From contig SSFI01000062.1 in assembly GCA_008015325.1 (NCBI GenBank), positions 1-46,927 of the forward strand: a stretch of DNA of 46,927 nucleotides. Direction: 5' to 3'. A program made the position numbers and the translations under genes. The DNA comes from Rheinheimera sp. GTDB lineage: Bacteria > Pseudomonadota > Gammaproteobacteria > Enterobacterales > Alteromonadaceae. Of the stretch, positions 33,283 through 42,084 are shown one piece after another. Each line of letters begins with the position of its first letter. Positions within the stretch are counted from its first letter, which is position 1. The notes under the pieces are model-generated. The model did not search any database, was not told where the DNA came from, and saw only the letters and a program-made list of their open reading frames with translations.

Positions 33283-33308
33283 GGCTGGCGCAGCAAGGTG
33301 CGCCAGCC
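33283..33308. promoter_or_regulatory. 10-bp perfect inverted repeat in the wecC divergent region
   Basis: GGCTGGCGCA and TGCGCCAGCC flank a GCAAGG loop. It lies 50 bp before the wecC start and just upstream of the DUF218 promoter. It could be an operator or a leader hairpin. Confidence 0.5.
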
Positions 33309-33358
33309 TTAAGCTGTGATACCATAAGCGAAAAATAGCAAACAATCGGAGTGACGCT

Positions 33359-34576
33359 ATGTTTAAGACTGTTTCAGTCATCGGTTTGGGTTATATCGGT
33401 TTACCTACAGCTGCCATGCTGGCCTCGCGCAAACTGCGGGTTATCGGTGTCGATGTGAATCAACACGCGGTCGACACTATCAATCAGGGCAAAATTCATA
33501 TTATCGAACCGGATTTGGATTTATTGGTTAACGCCGCGGTCACCGGTGGTTATCTGTCAGCGCAAACCAAAACGGCTGCAGCTGATGCTTTTATGATTGC
33601 AGTGCCAACACCATTTTTTGACGATTTATCGCCAGATTTGTCTTATGTTGAAGCAGCAGCCAAATCCATTGCGCCAGTACTGCAAAAAGGCAATCTGGTC
33701 GTGCTTGAATCTACCAGCCCGGTTGGCACGACCGAATTAATGTGCAAATGGATTAAAGAAGTCCGCCCTGATCTGACTTTACCCACAGATTCAAACAGCC
33801 CGGACATCCATGTTGCCTACTGCCCGGAGCGGGTCTTACCAGGCAAAGTGGTGCAGGAACTGATCTCCAATGACCGCATCGTCGGTGGCCTGACTCCGGC
33901 CTGTTCTGAGCTGGCGAAACAGCTGTACCGCACTTTCGTCGCCGGTGAACTGCTGGAAACAGATGCGCGTACTGCGGAGATGTCAAAACTGACAGAGAAC
34001 TCATTCCGTGACGTCAACATCGCGTTTGCCAACGAACTGTCGCTGATCTGTGACAAGCTCAACATCAACGTCTGGGAACTGATCCGGATGGCCAACCGCC
34101 ACCCGCGCGTCAACATCCTGACCCCAGGTGCAGGCGTCGGCGGTCACTGTATCGCAGTCGACCCATGGTTTATCGTGCATTCAGCACCAGAACAGGCACG
34201 CCTCATCCGCACCGCCCGTGAAGTCAATGACTTTAAACCGGAATGGGTCCTGCAAAAAGTCATGACTACGGTCGCTAACCACGCACTGAATAAACCTTCA
34301 GTAGCCTGTTTTGGTCTGGCGTTCAAGCCGGATATCGACGACCTGCGGGAAAGCCCGGCGCTGCATATCGTCAACAAACTGGCTGATGCTTACGAAGGCA
34401 AAGTTCTGGCGGTGGAGCCGAATGTCGAAAGCACTAATAAGCTGAACAGCAAAGCGCAGCTGGTGTCGATTGAGCAAGGCCTCGCGGCAGATATCATCGT
34501 GATCCTGGTCAAACACAAAGCTTTTGCCAACTGTGATTTCAGCGGTAAAACTGTCATCAACGTGGTCGGCCAATAA
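33359..34576 (+). CDS. wecC: UDP-N-acetyl-D-mannosamine dehydrogenase WecC
   Basis: The product has 405 residues and is close to E. coli WecC throughout. It oxidises UDP-ManNAc to UDP-ManNAcA with two NAD+. The NAD loop GLGYIG is at 9-14, LESTSPVGTTE and the substrate helix KLTENSFRDVNIAFANELS are present, and catalytic Cys264 lies in VGGHCIAVDPWF. GGAG precedes ATG 33359. WecB, which would supply UDP-ManNAc, is not in the window. WecG, the user of the product, is 4.4 kb away on the other strand. Confidence 0.95.
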   Translation: MFKTVSVIGLGYIGLPTAAMLASRKLRVIGVDVNQHAVDTINQGKIHIIEPDLDLLVNAAVTGGYLSAQTKTAAADAFMIAVPTPFFDDLSPDLSYVEAAAKSIAPVLQKGNLVVLESTSPVGTTELMCKWIKEVRPDLTLPTDSNSPDIHVAYCPERVLPGKVVQELISNDRIVGGLTPACSELAKQLYRTFVAGELLETDARTAEMSKLTENSFRDVNIAFANELSLICDKLNINVWELIRMANRHPRVNILTPGAGVGGHCIAVDPWFIVHSAPEQARLIRTAREVNDFKPEWVLQKVMTTVANHALNKPSVACFGLAFKPDIDDLRESPALHIVNKLADAYEGKVLAVEPNVESTNKLNSKAQLVSIEQGLAADIIVILVKHKAFANCDFSGKTVINVVGQ

Positions 34577-34596
34577 CAGCTGTTTCATGCAGAAAC

Positions 34597-34628
34597 ATGC
34601 AAAAGGCGGGTTTACCCGCCTTTTGCAT
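34597..34628. terminator. Bidirectional terminator after wecC
   Basis: ATGCAAAAGGCGGG and CCCGCCTTTTGCAT form a 14-bp perfect stem with a TTTA loop, between wecC and the convergent flippase gene. Confidence 0.92.
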
Positions 34629-34660
34629 TTCTGCCAACTGAGGTCGTAACCTGCGCTGTT

Positions 34661-35905
34661 TTATGGCTGACGACGCCGGTACTTGCGTACCGCAGGCATA
34701 CTCAGCCCCATCAGCGACAGCACTGCCAGAGCATTGGTCGAAAAGAAGATCCAGGCGGCGATTTCAGCACTCAGCTGATTATTCGCGACTAAATAAGCTG
34801 CAGAACCCAGCAGCGCCACCACGGTCACACTGACCGCCCGCCATTTATTTAAGCCCAGTGCCGTGATCCAGACTTCGAAATATGTCTTTAATAAAGTCAG
34901 CCACAAGGTCAGTACCACCAGGGTGCAAATGAGTTGCGCCTGCGCGTTCAGCGGCTCGGCTAATAACCAGGGATAAAGCCATGGGCAAGCCAGCAACAGC
35001 ACAAAATACGGCAGGCTCAGCAGCGGAAAACTATACAAAAACACCCGCTTAAACAAACGGATTTTATCGTCCAGCAAGCGCTGGTGACTGAGCTTTGACA
35101 GCAGTACCTGGGAAAACACGACCGGTAACAATGTCACCGGCATAAACAGCACAAAGGCCTTACGAAATTGGCCAAGCGCCAGCAAACTACTGAACAGCGC
35201 CAGAAAGACAAAAGGAATATTGGTCAGGTAAATGGCAAATACATCATGCCAGGCATAGCTGAAACGTTGTTTCAGCTGTTGCCATAAGCCTGGCGTTTCT
35301 CCCTGTACATCACCCCGCCACTGCCGGTACTCGGGCAGCAAGGCGCGCAGAGCGGTTAACAGCGGGAAGAAGCTGATCAGTAAAATCAGTAGTAACACCG
35401 GCGCAGTATGACTGAAACTGCCGGCAAAAATCGCCACCACCAGCAACAGCGTCAAGGCCACACTGACGAGCTGACTGCGCACTTCCAGTGCAAACTGCTG
35501 TGCACCTTTTAAATAACTGAAACAGGCCTGGTTCAGCGCCCAGCTGAGGCCAATCAGCAAGCTGAGCAGATATAAAGTCCAGGATAACTCCGCATCAGTC
35601 CACCACAGCAACAAAGCACTGCAGATGGTTAACACGCTAAACACTAACAGACTAATACGCAGGCTTTGCAGCAACTGACTGATATGACGCTGCTGCGCCG
35701 CATGATGAATGAGATAGAAATTGGCACCAAAGGCAATCGCCGGGAAAAACAGGTTAGCCAGCATATAAATAAAGCTGAACACGCCAAATTCCTGCTCAAG
35801 CAGATGCCGGGCCAGCGCCAGATTCAGCAGCCAGCGTGAGCCAAAATTCAGGCCCTGCGCCACGCTGTTACTCATCAGCTTGCGGACAAAATCACTACGC
35901 AGCAT
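34661..35905 (-). CDS. Wzx-like polysaccharide flippase
   Basis: The product has about 414 residues with 12 or so membrane helices. The N-terminus (KLMSNSVAQGLNFGSRWLLNLALARHL, then GVFSFIYMLAN) is typical of the MOP/polysaccharide-synthesis flippases that move undecaprenyl-linked repeats across the inner membrane. ATG 35905 has GGAGG eight bases upstream; a longer frame to 35962 lies inside the previous gene. It overlaps the end of the polymerase gene by 11 bp and is the last gene of a six-gene minus-strand operon. A second flippase gene lies at 42065. Confidence 0.83.
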   Translation of the reverse strand: MLRSDFVRKLMSNSVAQGLNFGSRWLLNLALARHLLEQEFGVFSFIYMLANLFFPAIAFGANFYLIHHAAQQRHISQLLQSLRISLLVFSVLTICSALLLWWTDAELSWTLYLLSLLIGLSWALNQACFSYLKGAQQFALEVRSQLVSVALTLLLVVAIFAGSFSHTAPVLLLILLISFFPLLTALRALLPEYRQWRGDVQGETPGLWQQLKQRFSYAWHDVFAIYLTNIPFVFLALFSSLLALGQFRKAFVLFMPVTLLPVVFSQVLLSKLSHQRLLDDKIRLFKRVFLYSFPLLSLPYFVLLLACPWLYPWLLAEPLNAQAQLICTLVVLTLWLTLLKTYFEVWITALGLNKWRAVSVTVVALLGSAAYLVANNQLSAEIAAWIFFSTNALAVLSLMGLSMPAVRKYRRRQP

Positions 35906-37217
35906 GACCAGCCTCCGGCGATGCTGCGTCCGCAGTAGTTTGCCACAATAAAAAGGCGCCATTGAGCATGCCCCAGGGGATCCATAACATGCCAGAGGTC
36001 AGGACATGGCCAGCCATCGAAGCGACCACCAGCAGCAAAATATTCAGCATCAACACGCCGGCCGCGACCGACTGTGGCGCCTGGCGCCAGGCCTCAACTG
36101 CCAGCCGGATCACACCGCCAAACCACAATGCATACCAGCTAAGCCCTGCCATACCAAACCAGATAAACAAATCGGCCGGGTCGATTTCAGCGAGCGGCTT
36201 GCTGCTATATAACGCCAGACCAGCGTTGCCCACACCGAGCAACTGCTGCCAGTCCGGGAAATAACGCTCAACATAAAACCAGTTCTCGGCGACAAACAAG
36301 TCGCGATTGGACAGCACGATGCCGATGGCACCTTGCTGGGCCAACACGAATTGTTGTTTCTCCGATAGCGGCAGATAAGGCAGAACCGCTGGTAACTGCC
36401 AGGCCAGCAGTAATAACAGCATCACACCCGCAACCATCACCAGCTGGATCAAACGGCGATGTGACAGCCACTGCGCCCGCGCCTGTAATAGCGGGATAAA
36501 AATAGCTAATAACAACACACCGGCGTTGCCGGTTTTGGTCAGCAAAGTACTGCTGCAAAACAGGCTGAGCGCCAGTACTATCACAAAAATGATTTTCTGC
36601 CGCGGCCAGTACCAGGCGAACAGATAGGCACTGAACACCAGCAATAACGCAGATAACTCGTTCGTAGCTTTGAAGAAACCTTTAGACCCCAGCTGCTGGT
36701 CGGGAAAGTAGTCACTCGGCAAATAAGCCGACAGGCCAAACCCGAGCCGCCCCAGCGCTAAATTGATGACAATAATCGCAAAACCAAACCACATCAGCTG
36801 ATGCAGATTGTGCCAGGCCAGCGCCGCGTCGCGCTGGCACAAGCCATAGCAATACCAGGCGGCGAGTAACGGCGCAACTAGCTTCAGCGCCATGCCGATA
36901 TCGTAAGACAAACCGGCACTATGCCCCAGGGTGAAAAAGCTCAGCACTGGCCCCACCAGAAGCAACAGCAGCAGAGCGGGTAACATTACAATACGCCGTC
37001 CCATCGTCAGACCACAGCTCAGCAACATCAACAGCATCAGCGCGGATTTATAGCCGGCGGATAACGGCAGATTAAGCGCCCACTGTTGCTGTAAAAAGCC
37101 CTGCAGCGCATCGACCAGCAGATAAGTTTTCACCAGCAACAGGATCAGCAAATCCAGTGAACGGACCTGCGGCTGCAACAGACTTGGTGAGGCGCTCTGG
37201 CAAGAGATCTGGTTCAT
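35895..37217 (-). CDS. Wzy-like O-antigen/polysaccharide polymerase
   Basis: The product has 440 residues and is almost entirely hydrophobic, with 10 or more helices. A large periplasmic loop lies near residues 290-350 (LSNRDLFVAENWFYVERYFPDWQQLLGVGNAGL), a pattern of O-antigen polymerases and ligases. Sequence identity within this family is always low, so the call rests on topology and context between flippase and copolymerase genes. The start overlaps the upstream stop by 4 bp (ATGA). Confidence 0.75.
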   Translation of the reverse strand: MNQISCQSASPSLLQPQVRSLDLLILLLVKTYLLVDALQGFLQQQWALNLPLSAGYKSALMLLMLLSCGLTMGRRIVMLPALLLLLLVGPVLSFFTLGHSAGLSYDIGMALKLVAPLLAAWYCYGLCQRDAALAWHNLHQLMWFGFAIIVINLALGRLGFGLSAYLPSDYFPDQQLGSKGFFKATNELSALLLVFSAYLFAWYWPRQKIIFVIVLALSLFCSSTLLTKTGNAGVLLLAIFIPLLQARAQWLSHRRLIQLVMVAGVMLLLLLAWQLPAVLPYLPLSEKQQFVLAQQGAIGIVLSNRDLFVAENWFYVERYFPDWQQLLGVGNAGLALYSSKPLAEIDPADLFIWFGMAGLSWYALWFGGVIRLAVEAWRQAPQSVAAGVLMLNILLLVVASMAGHVLTSGMLWIPWGMLNGAFLLWQTTADAASPEAGHAA

Positions 37218-38011
37218 CGGCGCAGGAATAACAAAGCCAGCGTCAGGGCCAATAAAGTCCCCAATAACGCAGCGGCAATAGCGCTCAGCAGCAGAGACGG
37301 CGATTTAGCAGCCTGTGTTTGCAAAGCTGCCACCGGTTTTAAAGCCGGGTAATAACCCTGACGCCATAAATTCTGTGCCGCAAGATTCTGGTCCAGTTGC
37401 TGCGCCAGCAAAGAGCGCTCGCCCACTGTAGTGGCCTGTTCCATCGCCTGCAGCAATTGCTGTTGCTGTTGCTGCAAGGTCTGCAGCCGGGTTTGCTGGT
37501 CCAGCGCTTCTGCCTGACGGATTAACTGCTTGAGGACTGCTTCTGCCAAGGCTGGTTCTTGCGCTTTTAACCGGAAAAACAATAAGTTGCCACGGCGTTT
37601 ATGTTCCTGCGAAAAAGCCGGCTGCCAGATTTTGGTCAGGGCCGCTGCTTCATCGGCAGTACGGGCACAGAGCTTCGGCTGATTTTTACACCAGTCTGCA
37701 TCCTGCCATAACTGTGACCAAACGGTGCTGCTGTCCATCAGCAAACTAAAACGGGCCAGTTCATCAACTTCCAGCGCGCCGATAAACAGCTGAGTATTGG
37801 CCGCGATGGCGCGATAATCCGCCGCCAGCAAGCTGACCCGCGTCTCGGATAAAGAAAAATGCCCTTGGCTGCTGGCAGCCAGCCGGTGCTGTTTGGCATA
37901 AAAAGCCCCGCCCAAGGCACAGGCAGCAGCCACCACTAACAGCCACCACTTCAGCCGGCGCATCACCAGATACAGCTGACCACTGAATTCAACTTCGGTT
38001 GCTAACATCAT
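37214..38011 (-). CDS. Wzz-like polysaccharide copolymerase (chain-length determinant)
   Basis: The product has 265 residues. An N-terminal helix (about 19-38) and a C-terminal helix (about 237-263) flank a mostly helical periplasmic part with a Gln-rich coiled coil at about 180-205. This is the two-helix plan of Wzz/PCP proteins, which set polymer length with Wzy. The KPVAALQTQAAKSP segment before the second helix replaces the usual Pro-rich motif, and there is no kinase domain. It overlaps genes on both sides by 4 bp. Confidence 0.65.
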   Translation of the reverse strand: MMLATEVEFSGQLYLVMRRLKWWLLVVAAACALGGAFYAKQHRLAASSQGHFSLSETRVSLLAADYRAIAANTQLFIGALEVDELARFSLLMDSSTVWSQLWQDADWCKNQPKLCARTADEAAALTKIWQPAFSQEHKRRGNLLFFRLKAQEPALAEAVLKQLIRQAEALDQQTRLQTLQQQQQQLLQAMEQATTVGERSLLAQQLDQNLAAQNLWRQGYYPALKPVAALQTQAAKSPSLLLSAIAAALLGTLLALTLALLFLRR

Positions 38012-38976
38012 TTGGGTCCAAATAAGCCTTTAATGCCTTTTGATAACAACTGCTTTCTGACTTTAATCAGCCACAACATGCGATGTTTCAGGTAATAACG
38101 TACTTTGGTTTCCACCAGACCGTAACGGCAGGAACTGAGCAATTCACCAAGCGATAACGGTTCCTGCTGCATAGTGCGTCGGTAAAACGCCTGATTATGC
38201 AAGTTACGGTCATTCATCAGGTGCCGGTGTTTCTCGACAAATTGCGCCTGTGCATTAAGCCGCTTTGGCGATGTGGTGATGCGACCCAGTTCATGGCCGA
38301 CATGGACTACATAAGTCGGCTCCGCCAGCCGCAGTGCCGGACCATAAGCCGCCACCATCCGCAGCCACATATCATAATCCTGAAACGCGGCCAGGGTTTC
38401 ATCAAAGCCGCCTTGCGCCAGCATCCGACTGGTCCGCACTAACGCCTGATTGGACAGACAATGCGCGTCCAGCACTTCCGGTAACCGGATAATTTTCTGT
38501 TCGGTGTATAAGGCTTTTCGCACCGAACCATAGTCCCAGAAATAGCCGGTGACTACACAGGAATACTGGTCGTCATAGGCAGCCATCATGCTGGACAGCC
38601 GGTTTGGCAGAAATTCGTCGTCATCATCAATGCCGGTAACAAACTCACCGGCGGCTGCTTTGATCGCCATATTGCGGGCGGCACAGGCGCCCTGACCTTT
38701 TTCCTGCCGGAACAAACGGATTTGCGGATGCTCGCCGTACAGCTCGTTCAAAACCTGCCAGGTATTGTCCGGCGAACAATCATCGACAATCAGCAATTCA
38801 AAATTCGGATAATCCTGCGCCAGCACTGAGTTGACGGCGCGCTGCATCATCTCACTGCGGTTATAGGTTGGCATATATACGCTTATCAGCGGCGCTGGGT
38901 GTCCAGCAGATTCAGGCGTTGCAGCGGTCAAAATATCGCTCTCAGTCAATGGGTTGGCAGGAGGCTTTTCATCCAA
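38008..38976 (-). CDS. Glycosyltransferase family 2
   Basis: The product has 322 residues. The GT-A fold shows ISVYMPTYNR at 31-40, VDDCSPDNT at 64-72, and the metal-binding acidic run GIDDDDEF at 116-122; FQDYDMWLRM with an ED-like pair follows. The first 28 residues are a Pro-rich extension. It probably adds a sugar of the repeat unit; the donor is unknown. The stop overlaps the copolymerase start; wecG is 6 bp upstream. Confidence 0.9.
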   Translation of the reverse strand: MDEKPPANPLTESDILTAATPESAGHPAPLISVYMPTYNRSEMMQRAVNSVLAQDYPNFELLIVDDCSPDNTWQVLNELYGEHPQIRLFRQEKGQGACAARNMAIKAAAGEFVTGIDDDDEFLPNRLSSMMAAYDDQYSCVVTGYFWDYGSVRKALYTEQKIIRLPEVLDAHCLSNQALVRTSRMLAQGGFDETLAAFQDYDMWLRMVAAYGPALRLAEPTYVVHVGHELGRITTSPKRLNAQAQFVEKHRHLMNDRNLHNQAFYRRTMQQEPLSLGELLSSCRYGLVETKVRYYLKHRMLWLIKVRKQLLSKGIKGLFGPK

Positions 38977-38982
38977 TCGATT

Positions 38983-39705
38983 CTATAACTTGCCAGTCAG
39001 ATAAAGCCACAGATATTCCACAAGACTCCATTGCCGTTTAATCCGGCTTGGCTGACTGAGCAGACGATACGCCCATTCCAGGTTGAGCCGGCACCACAGC
39101 TCAGGCGCACGTTTCACGTTACCGGTAAACACATCGTAGGTACCGCCAACGCCCATAAAATAGGCTTCCGGAATCACTTTTTTCGCCCTTTCGATCAGCA
39201 GTTCCTGTTTAGGCGAGCCCATCGCAATAGTGATAATACGGGCACCGCTCTGCTGAATTTGGTTCAGCAATGCCGCTTCGTCTTTGAAATAACCGTCCTG
39301 CGCACCGACCACATTCACGCCGGCAGCAATTAGTTTGTCACGGGTTTGTTGCAACACTTCCGGTTTGGCACCGACCAGAAACACCGGCACTTTTTTACTG
39401 GCCGCCCGGTACATGATGGCTTCCCAGGTTTCACAGCCGGGCACCCGTTCGACGTGACGGCGCAATTTCTTTTGCATCACTTTGACCACACCCATGCCGT
39501 CGGCATAGCGGATCTCAGCTTGATTGAGCATCGTTTTCAGCGCGGCATCTTCGCGCGCTTTCATCACTTTTTCCGGATTGATGGCGATGGCAGAACCGGC
39601 AAAGACAGTGCCATCGTCATGCACGATAAACTCCACCAGCTGCTGCATGCTGGCAAATGCCATCACATCCAGACCACCGACATTGACCACTTCAGGTTGT
39701 TGCAT
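38983..39705 (-). CDS. wecG: UDP-ManNAcA transferase WecG (WecG/TagA/CpsF family)
   Basis: The product has about 240 residues and closely resembles E. coli WecG: AINPEKVM, YADGMGVVKVMQKK, PVFLVGAKPEVL, QDGYFKDE, AMGSPKQELL, MGVGGTYDVFTGNVKRAPE and RLLSQPSRIKRQ. It adds ManNAcA to undecaprenyl-PP-GlcNAc, making lipid II of ECA-type chains on the inner face of the inner membrane. ATG 39705 is favoured because GGAG lies eight bases upstream; ATG 39711 and GTG 39714, overlapping the previous stop, are alternatives. Confidence 0.93.
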   Translation of the reverse strand: MQQPEVVNVGGLDVMAFASMQQLVEFIVHDDGTVFAGSAIAINPEKVMKAREDAALKTMLNQAEIRYADGMGVVKVMQKKLRRHVERVPGCETWEAIMYRAASKKVPVFLVGAKPEVLQQTRDKLIAAGVNVVGAQDGYFKDEAALLNQIQQSGARIITIAMGSPKQELLIERAKKVIPEAYFMGVGGTYDVFTGNVKRAPELWCRLNLEWAYRLLSQPSRIKRQWSLVEYLWLYLTGKL

Positions 39706-39710
39706 CTTCA

Positions 39711-40775
39711 TCACTCCGGGCTTGCCACAGCAGCTGTATCCAGCTGCTGATATATTGCGGTTAATCGGTCTGCGATCTTGTCGAGCAAATAAGGTTCAGC
39801 ACTGGTCTGACAAGACTGCTGCAGTCGCTGATAATCTGCTGCCGGCAAACTTAACAGCAACTGAATTTTTTCTGCTAGCCGGCTCACCAGCGCCGGCTCG
39901 GTTTCGGCACTGACCAGATAGCCGTTTTCGCTGTCGCGCACCTGCATACTGGAACCATCTGTGACGGTCGCAACGACTGGGGTACCGCAAGCCATGGCCT
40001 CGGTCATCACCAGGCCAAAGGACTCGTTACGGGATAAACTGACAAAAACCCGGCTGCGCTGATAGTAGTCTTTTAACTGCTCAGCGTCTTGCGCTGCCAC
40101 CAGCTGCAATTGCGGATATTGGCTGGCGGCGGCCTGCAGTTTGTCATGCCAGGAGCCATGGCCAATCACCACGACCTTTTTGCCGGCGAGTAACGGTAAT
40201 AAAGCAATCAACCGGTCCATGCCTTTATTAAAATCCAGGGTACCAACATAGAGCACATCGATATCTTTATCTGTTGAAGGCAGAGCCTTCACAGTACCAA
40301 ACACGGCATGAATGCCGGCCGGCAACACTTCTGCCCGCAAATCGTGACGGAAAAAACGCTGACGAAGCTGCTCACTGACAAAAATCCACTGATCAACCCG
40401 GGCTGCTGCCGCTTTATACCAGCGGGATTCCGGCTGATAGGCGTAAATATCAGTGCCATGGCAGGTGACTACAATCTTGGCCTTCGGATTACGCAAGTAA
40501 CGGTAAGTCAGCGCCAGCCAGATAGTTGGATAGAAAAAATGCACATGCAAGATGTCAAACTTCTGTGCACTGAACACAAAACGCCAGACAAACTGCAGCC
40601 AAAAAATCGGATATCGCAACAAACGCCACGGCATCCGATCACTCTGCCATTCCATCTGGAAATAAGCGGGCTGCAAGGCGGCAAGCGCCGCGACCTGATT
40701 ACGGACAAACACGCCCTGAAACGGCGCCGAGGGTTTTGGGCCCATATTCGTGAGAATTAACAGACGTTGCAGCAT
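39711..40775 (-). CDS. Glycosyltransferase family 4
   Basis: The product has about 354 residues. The GT-B N-domain starts RLLILTNMGPKPSAPFQGVFV and includes HVHFFYPTIW and VVTCHGTDIY; the C-domain has VGTLDFNKGMDRL and the donor loop NESFGLVMTEAMACGTPVVA. ATG 40775 follows GCAGGTG; the frame extends to 40811 without a better ribosome site. It is the first gene of the minus-strand polysaccharide operon and overlaps wecG. Confidence 0.9.
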   Translation of the reverse strand: MLQRLLILTNMGPKPSAPFQGVFVRNQVAALAALQPAYFQMEWQSDRMPWRLLRYPIFWLQFVWRFVFSAQKFDILHVHFFYPTIWLALTYRYLRNPKAKIVVTCHGTDIYAYQPESRWYKAAAARVDQWIFVSEQLRQRFFRHDLRAEVLPAGIHAVFGTVKALPSTDKDIDVLYVGTLDFNKGMDRLIALLPLLAGKKVVVIGHGSWHDKLQAAASQYPQLQLVAAQDAEQLKDYYQRSRVFVSLSRNESFGLVMTEAMACGTPVVATVTDGSSMQVRDSENGYLVSAETEPALVSRLAEKIQLLLSLPAADYQRLQQSCQTSAEPYLLDKIADRLTAIYQQLDTAAVASPE

Positions 40776-40942
40776 TAATCGCACCTGCAATTCGGATAGT
40801 TCACTGATCATACTGGTAAAATGGCGGGACTCACAACCTGTATGCCAGCGTGCTCTGGCAGTTTTATCACAACTGCTGAAATAAAGCGCAGTTAAGCTGC
40901 TGATTTCACATACCCCTGATAGTCAGCGCAAGGTTGTTCACC

Positions 40943-40948
40943 TATAAT
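40943..40948 (+). promoter_or_regulatory. Consensus -10 box upstream of wecA
   Basis: TATAAT lies 57 bp before the wecA start, in the region divergent from the minus-strand operon. No strong -35 is visible at 17 bp. Confidence 0.45.
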
Positions 40949-41004
40949 CGCCGAAGACCACACCAAGACCAACAAGAACAACAAAGACTTAGCGGGATCT
41001 GCCT

Positions 41005-42084
41005 ATGCGCGAACATATGGTGCTATTTGTCACCACATTTGTGTTAACACTTTTAGCCATTTTTATCCTGATCCCGGTCGCCAACCGGATTGGTCTGGTC
41101 GACAAACCTCATGGCCGCAAACAGCATGTCGGCGCAATTCCGCTGATTGGCGGCATTTCGGTGTTTACCGGTGTAGCGCTGACCTTAAGTTATTTTGGTC
41201 TGCCCGGCGATACCCATTGGTATTACCTGCTGTGCGGCGGCACTATCGTCATTCTGGGTGTCTTTGACGATTTCCTCGATTTAAGCGTGAAATTGCGTTT
41301 GGTCGCTCAAGTGATTATCGCGCTCGTGATGATGTATGGTCTTCAACTTTATGTCGCCGATCTGGGCGATTTATTTGGTCTTGGTGCCGTCAGTCTTGGT
41401 TATGTCGGTATCCCATTTACCGTGGTTGCAGTCATCGCCGCCATCAACGCTTTTAATATGATCGATGGCATTGATGGCCTGGCCGGTATGCTGAGCGGTG
41501 TCAGTTTTGTCTCGCTGACGCTGATGATGGGCATCGGTGGCCAGCTCGAACACGCGGTGTTACCGATGGTGCTGGTATTTGCCCTGATCCCCTACCTGAT
41601 GTTTAACCTCGATTTAGTCGGCAAAGGCAAAGGCAAAATTTTTATGGGCGACGCCGGCAGTATGCTGATTGGTCTGTCGGTGATTTGGCTGTTGATTATC
41701 GGCAGTCAGAGCGATAGCGCCAGCTTCAGGCCTGTCACAGCGTTGTGGGTGATTGCGGTGCCGCTGATGGATATGGTGGCAATTATGATCCGCCGCATCC
41801 GCAAAGGTCAGTCGCCTTTTATGGCTGACCGCGAACATTTGCATCACATCTTTCTGCGGTTGGGGCTCAATTCACGTCAGGCGCTGGTGGTCATAACCAC
41901 ACTGGCCTCAATGCTCGCCACCATCGGCGTAGTCGGTGAATACCTGATGGTGCCAGACCTCATCATGTTGTTGTTATTCCTGCTGATTTTTGCCCTGTAT
42001 TCAATGTCACTGCAATACATCTGGCGGATCACCCGAGCCATCAAACGTTATAAAGCCAGACAACGTGCTAAACAAAATCCGTAA
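41005..42084 (+). CDS. wecA: Undecaprenyl-phosphate GlcNAc-1-phosphate transferase WecA
   Basis: The product has 359 residues and about 11 membrane helices. It transfers GlcNAc-1-P from UDP-GlcNAc to undecaprenyl phosphate, the priming step. Family motifs are DKPHGRKQH near 33-41, the Asp pair D88-D89 in VFDDFLDL, NAFNMIDGIDGLAG with D154 and D157, FMGDAGSML, and the cytoplasmic DREHLHHIFLRLG. The flippase gene starts inside its last codons. Confidence 0.95.
   Translation: MREHMVLFVTTFVLTLLAIFILIPVANRIGLVDKPHGRKQHVGAIPLIGGISVFTGVALTLSYFGLPGDTHWYYLLCGGTIVILGVFDDFLDLSVKLRLVAQVIIALVMMYGLQLYVADLGDLFGLGAVSLGYVGIPFTVVAVIAAINAFNMIDGIDGLAGMLSGVSFVSLTLMMGIGGQLEHAVLPMVLVFALIPYLMFNLDLVGKGKGKIFMGDAGSMLIGLSVIWLLIIGSQSDSASFRPVTALWVIAVPLMDMVAIMIRRIRKGQSPFMADREHLHHIFLRLGLNSRQALVVITTLASMLATIGVVGEYLMVPDLIMLLLFLLIFALYSMSLQYIWRITRAIKRYKARQRAKQNP

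Noticed and set aside
33190-33381. N-terminal extension of the DUF218 gene to 33381
   Set aside because: It would overlap the wecC start and lie upstream of the likely promoter at 33224-33252; the GTG at 33189 has a ribosome site.
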